34,607 nt of DNA from an uncultured Bacilli bacterium (GTDB lineage: Bacteria; Bacillota_I; Bacilli_A; RF39; UBA660), in contig CAKPPW010000015.1 in assembly GCA_934177995.1 (NCBI GenBank), forward strand, positions 1-34,607. The letters are read 5' to 3'. A program made the translations under genes and the position numbers. The notes under the pieces were generated by a model. That model did no database searches. It was not told where the DNA came from and worked only from the letters and a program-made list of their open reading frames with translations. Positions 33,554-34,607 of the stretch are shown here, piece after piece. How positions within the stretch are numbered: position 1 is the first letter of the stretch; the number at the start of each line of letters is the position of its first letter.

Positions 33554-34176
33554 AAATTAGCTTTTTCCTCAGCTTCTGTCTTTTTTAAGTATATTGGATT
33601 TATCATATGTGGATTTAATCCCTCTTTATTTTTAAAATATGTTACTATTTTTAAAATATCTGGTTCATATGAATTTACACTATAGTCAGTTGCTATTTCA
33701 TTATTAGTAATAACAGTAATTGGGCTATAATCATGACTTTTTTTAGTTAGTTCATCTAAAGGTATATGAATATCATCTATTATAGGATTAATATCATTAT
33801 CATATAAGGCTCCATAGACAAATCCACGACGGGCATCTATAAGTGGCATAGAATAACCTTCTTGCTTATTTGAAATGGCCATAGCCGTTAATCCAGAGAT
33901 TGGAACTATTGGTATATTAAGACTCCAAGCAATAATTTTAGCAATAGTAACACCTATTCTAATACCTGTAAAAGAACCAGGTCCTGTTACTACTATAATT
34001 TTATCTAAATCTTTTGGAGTTATATCAGCTTTATTAAAAACACTTATAATTCTAGGTAGTGCTTCTTTAGATAAATCTTTACCTAATTTTTCTTGACACT
34101 CACTAACTAAGGTATCATTTATAACAATTCCACTATATAAATAATCTGAAGATGTATCTACATAAAGAATTTTCAT
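33550..34176 (-). CDS. tsaB: tRNA t6A biosynthesis protein TsaB
   Basis: A 208-residue ASKHA-fold scaffold protein (YeaZ). The N-terminus ILYVDTSSDYLYSGIV, the GPGSFTGIRIG loop and PLIDARRGFVYGALY are typical. It forms the TsaB-TsaD heterodimer and recruits TsaE. Its start overlaps the tsaE stop and its stop overlaps the rimI start, both as ATGA using TGA stops. The C-terminal half is shorter than in E. coli, as in many Gram-positives. Confidence 0.94.
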   Translation of the reverse strand: MKILYVDTSSDYLYSGIVINDTLVSECQEKLGKDLSKEALPRIISVFNKADITPKDLDKIIVVTGPGSFTGIRIGVTIAKIIAWSLNIPIVPISGLTAMAISNKQEGYSMPLIDARRGFVYGALYDNDINPIIDDIHIPLDELTKKSHDYSPITVITNNEIATDYSVNSYEPDILKIVTYFKNKEGLNPHMINPIYLKKTEAEEKANL

Positions 34177-34607
34177 AATACATCCTCACATAGATCTTCA
34201 TATTGTTTACCATATGGAGTAATAGTTATAATTCTAGTATCTTCATCGTCATTAGAAAGCTTAAACTTAATTTCTAATCTTTCTTCAGGAAGATAGTCTT
34301 TAATCATATCTGCCCATTCGATAATAGTAACTCCACCTTTGTCATAGTAGTCTTCTATACCAATATCTTCTGCCCTACCATCTAATCGATAAACATCCAT
34401 ATGATATAGTGGAAGTTGGCCACTATTATATTCTTTTATTATATTAAAAGTGGGACTGGTAACTTCTTCTTGTACTTCCAAAGCTGAAGCAAAACCCTTT
34501 GTAAAAATAGTTTTTCCGCTACCTAAATCACCAATTAAACATATAACCATATTAGGAAAATGTTCTGATTCAATATTTTCAGCTAAAGATATAGTATCTT
34601 TTTCATT
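34173..34607 (-). CDS. tsaE: tRNA t6A biosynthesis ATPase TsaE, 5' end beyond window
   Basis: The small P-loop ATPase (YjeE) that drives turnover of the TsaBD complex. Walker A GDLGSGKT is followed by the signature TSPTFNIIKEY and the Walker B-like IIEWAD. A Met at 34550 could be mistaken for the start, but the same frame stays open upstream to the window edge and encodes NEKDTISLAENIESEHFPN, the usual helix before the P-loop in this family. The gene is therefore cut by the window. TGA overlaps the tsaB ATG. Confidence 0.93.
   Translation of the reverse strand, partial: NEKDTISLAENIESEHFPNMVICLIGDLGSGKTIFTKGFASALEVQEEVTSPTFNIIKEYNSGQLPLYHMDVYRLDGRAEDIGIEDYYDKGGVTIIEWADMIKDYLPEERLEIKFKLSNDDEDTRIITITPYGKQYEDLCEDVL

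Noticed and set aside
1..34607. Mycoplasma-type code with TGA as tryptophan
   Set aside because: TGA ends tsaE, tsaB and the AAA+ gene at ATGA overlaps, and tryptophans in the proteins are encoded by TGG.

Overview
The window is very AT-rich and encodes Gram-positive-type genes: an EssC/YukD type VII secretion system (T7SSb), a tsaE-tsaB-rimI-tsaD operon, a MobV relaxase and a large serine recombinase. TGA closes tsaE, tsaB and the AAA+ gene, two of them in ATGA overlaps, so the genetic code is the standard bacterial one and not the Mycoplasma code. The best guess is a low-GC Bacillota (Bacilli or Clostridia-like gut lineage); no 16S or other taxonomic marker is present.

Positions 1 to about 10,120 form an integrated mobilizable element, or part of one. 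From the left on the minus strand come a Gln/Glu/Ser repeat protein that runs off the window edge, a large MoxR-like AAA+ ATPase and an XRE repressor. A divergent control region with operator-like dyads follows. On the plus strand come a small winged-helix-like protein, a structured leader with a terminator, a RepA/RecA-like ATPase gene broken inside its Walker A region, a chain of hairpins (likely oriT and/or single-strand origin), a MobV relaxase, a small ORF, a large serine recombinase and a frameshifted Bro-N gene. The right end lies about where a truncated ABC ATPase gene begins (about 10,121); its intact permease partner follows. The left end is not in the window.

Positions 11,280 to 29,208, all minus strand, form a compact T7SS island. 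Read in the direction of transcription it is: essC, yukD/esaB, a double-length WXG-like protein, three small helical proteins, giant effector 1 (metalloprotease C-terminus), a small putative immunity gene, giant effector 2 (HopA1-like C-terminus), two small genes, a zinc-ribbon membrane protein, a PrsW-family intramembrane protease with its own zinc ribbon, and a transglutaminase-like protein. The effectors share a 2.5-kb near-identical 5' module and have unrelated 3' ends, the hallmark of a polymorphic toxin family. No LXG motif is recognised, and EsaA, EssA and EssB are not in the window.

Positions 29,324 to 34,607, minus strand, are chromosomal: a FIST-domain sensor and aldehyde dehydrogenase operon, then the t6A tRNA-modification operon, cut by the window edge inside tsaE.
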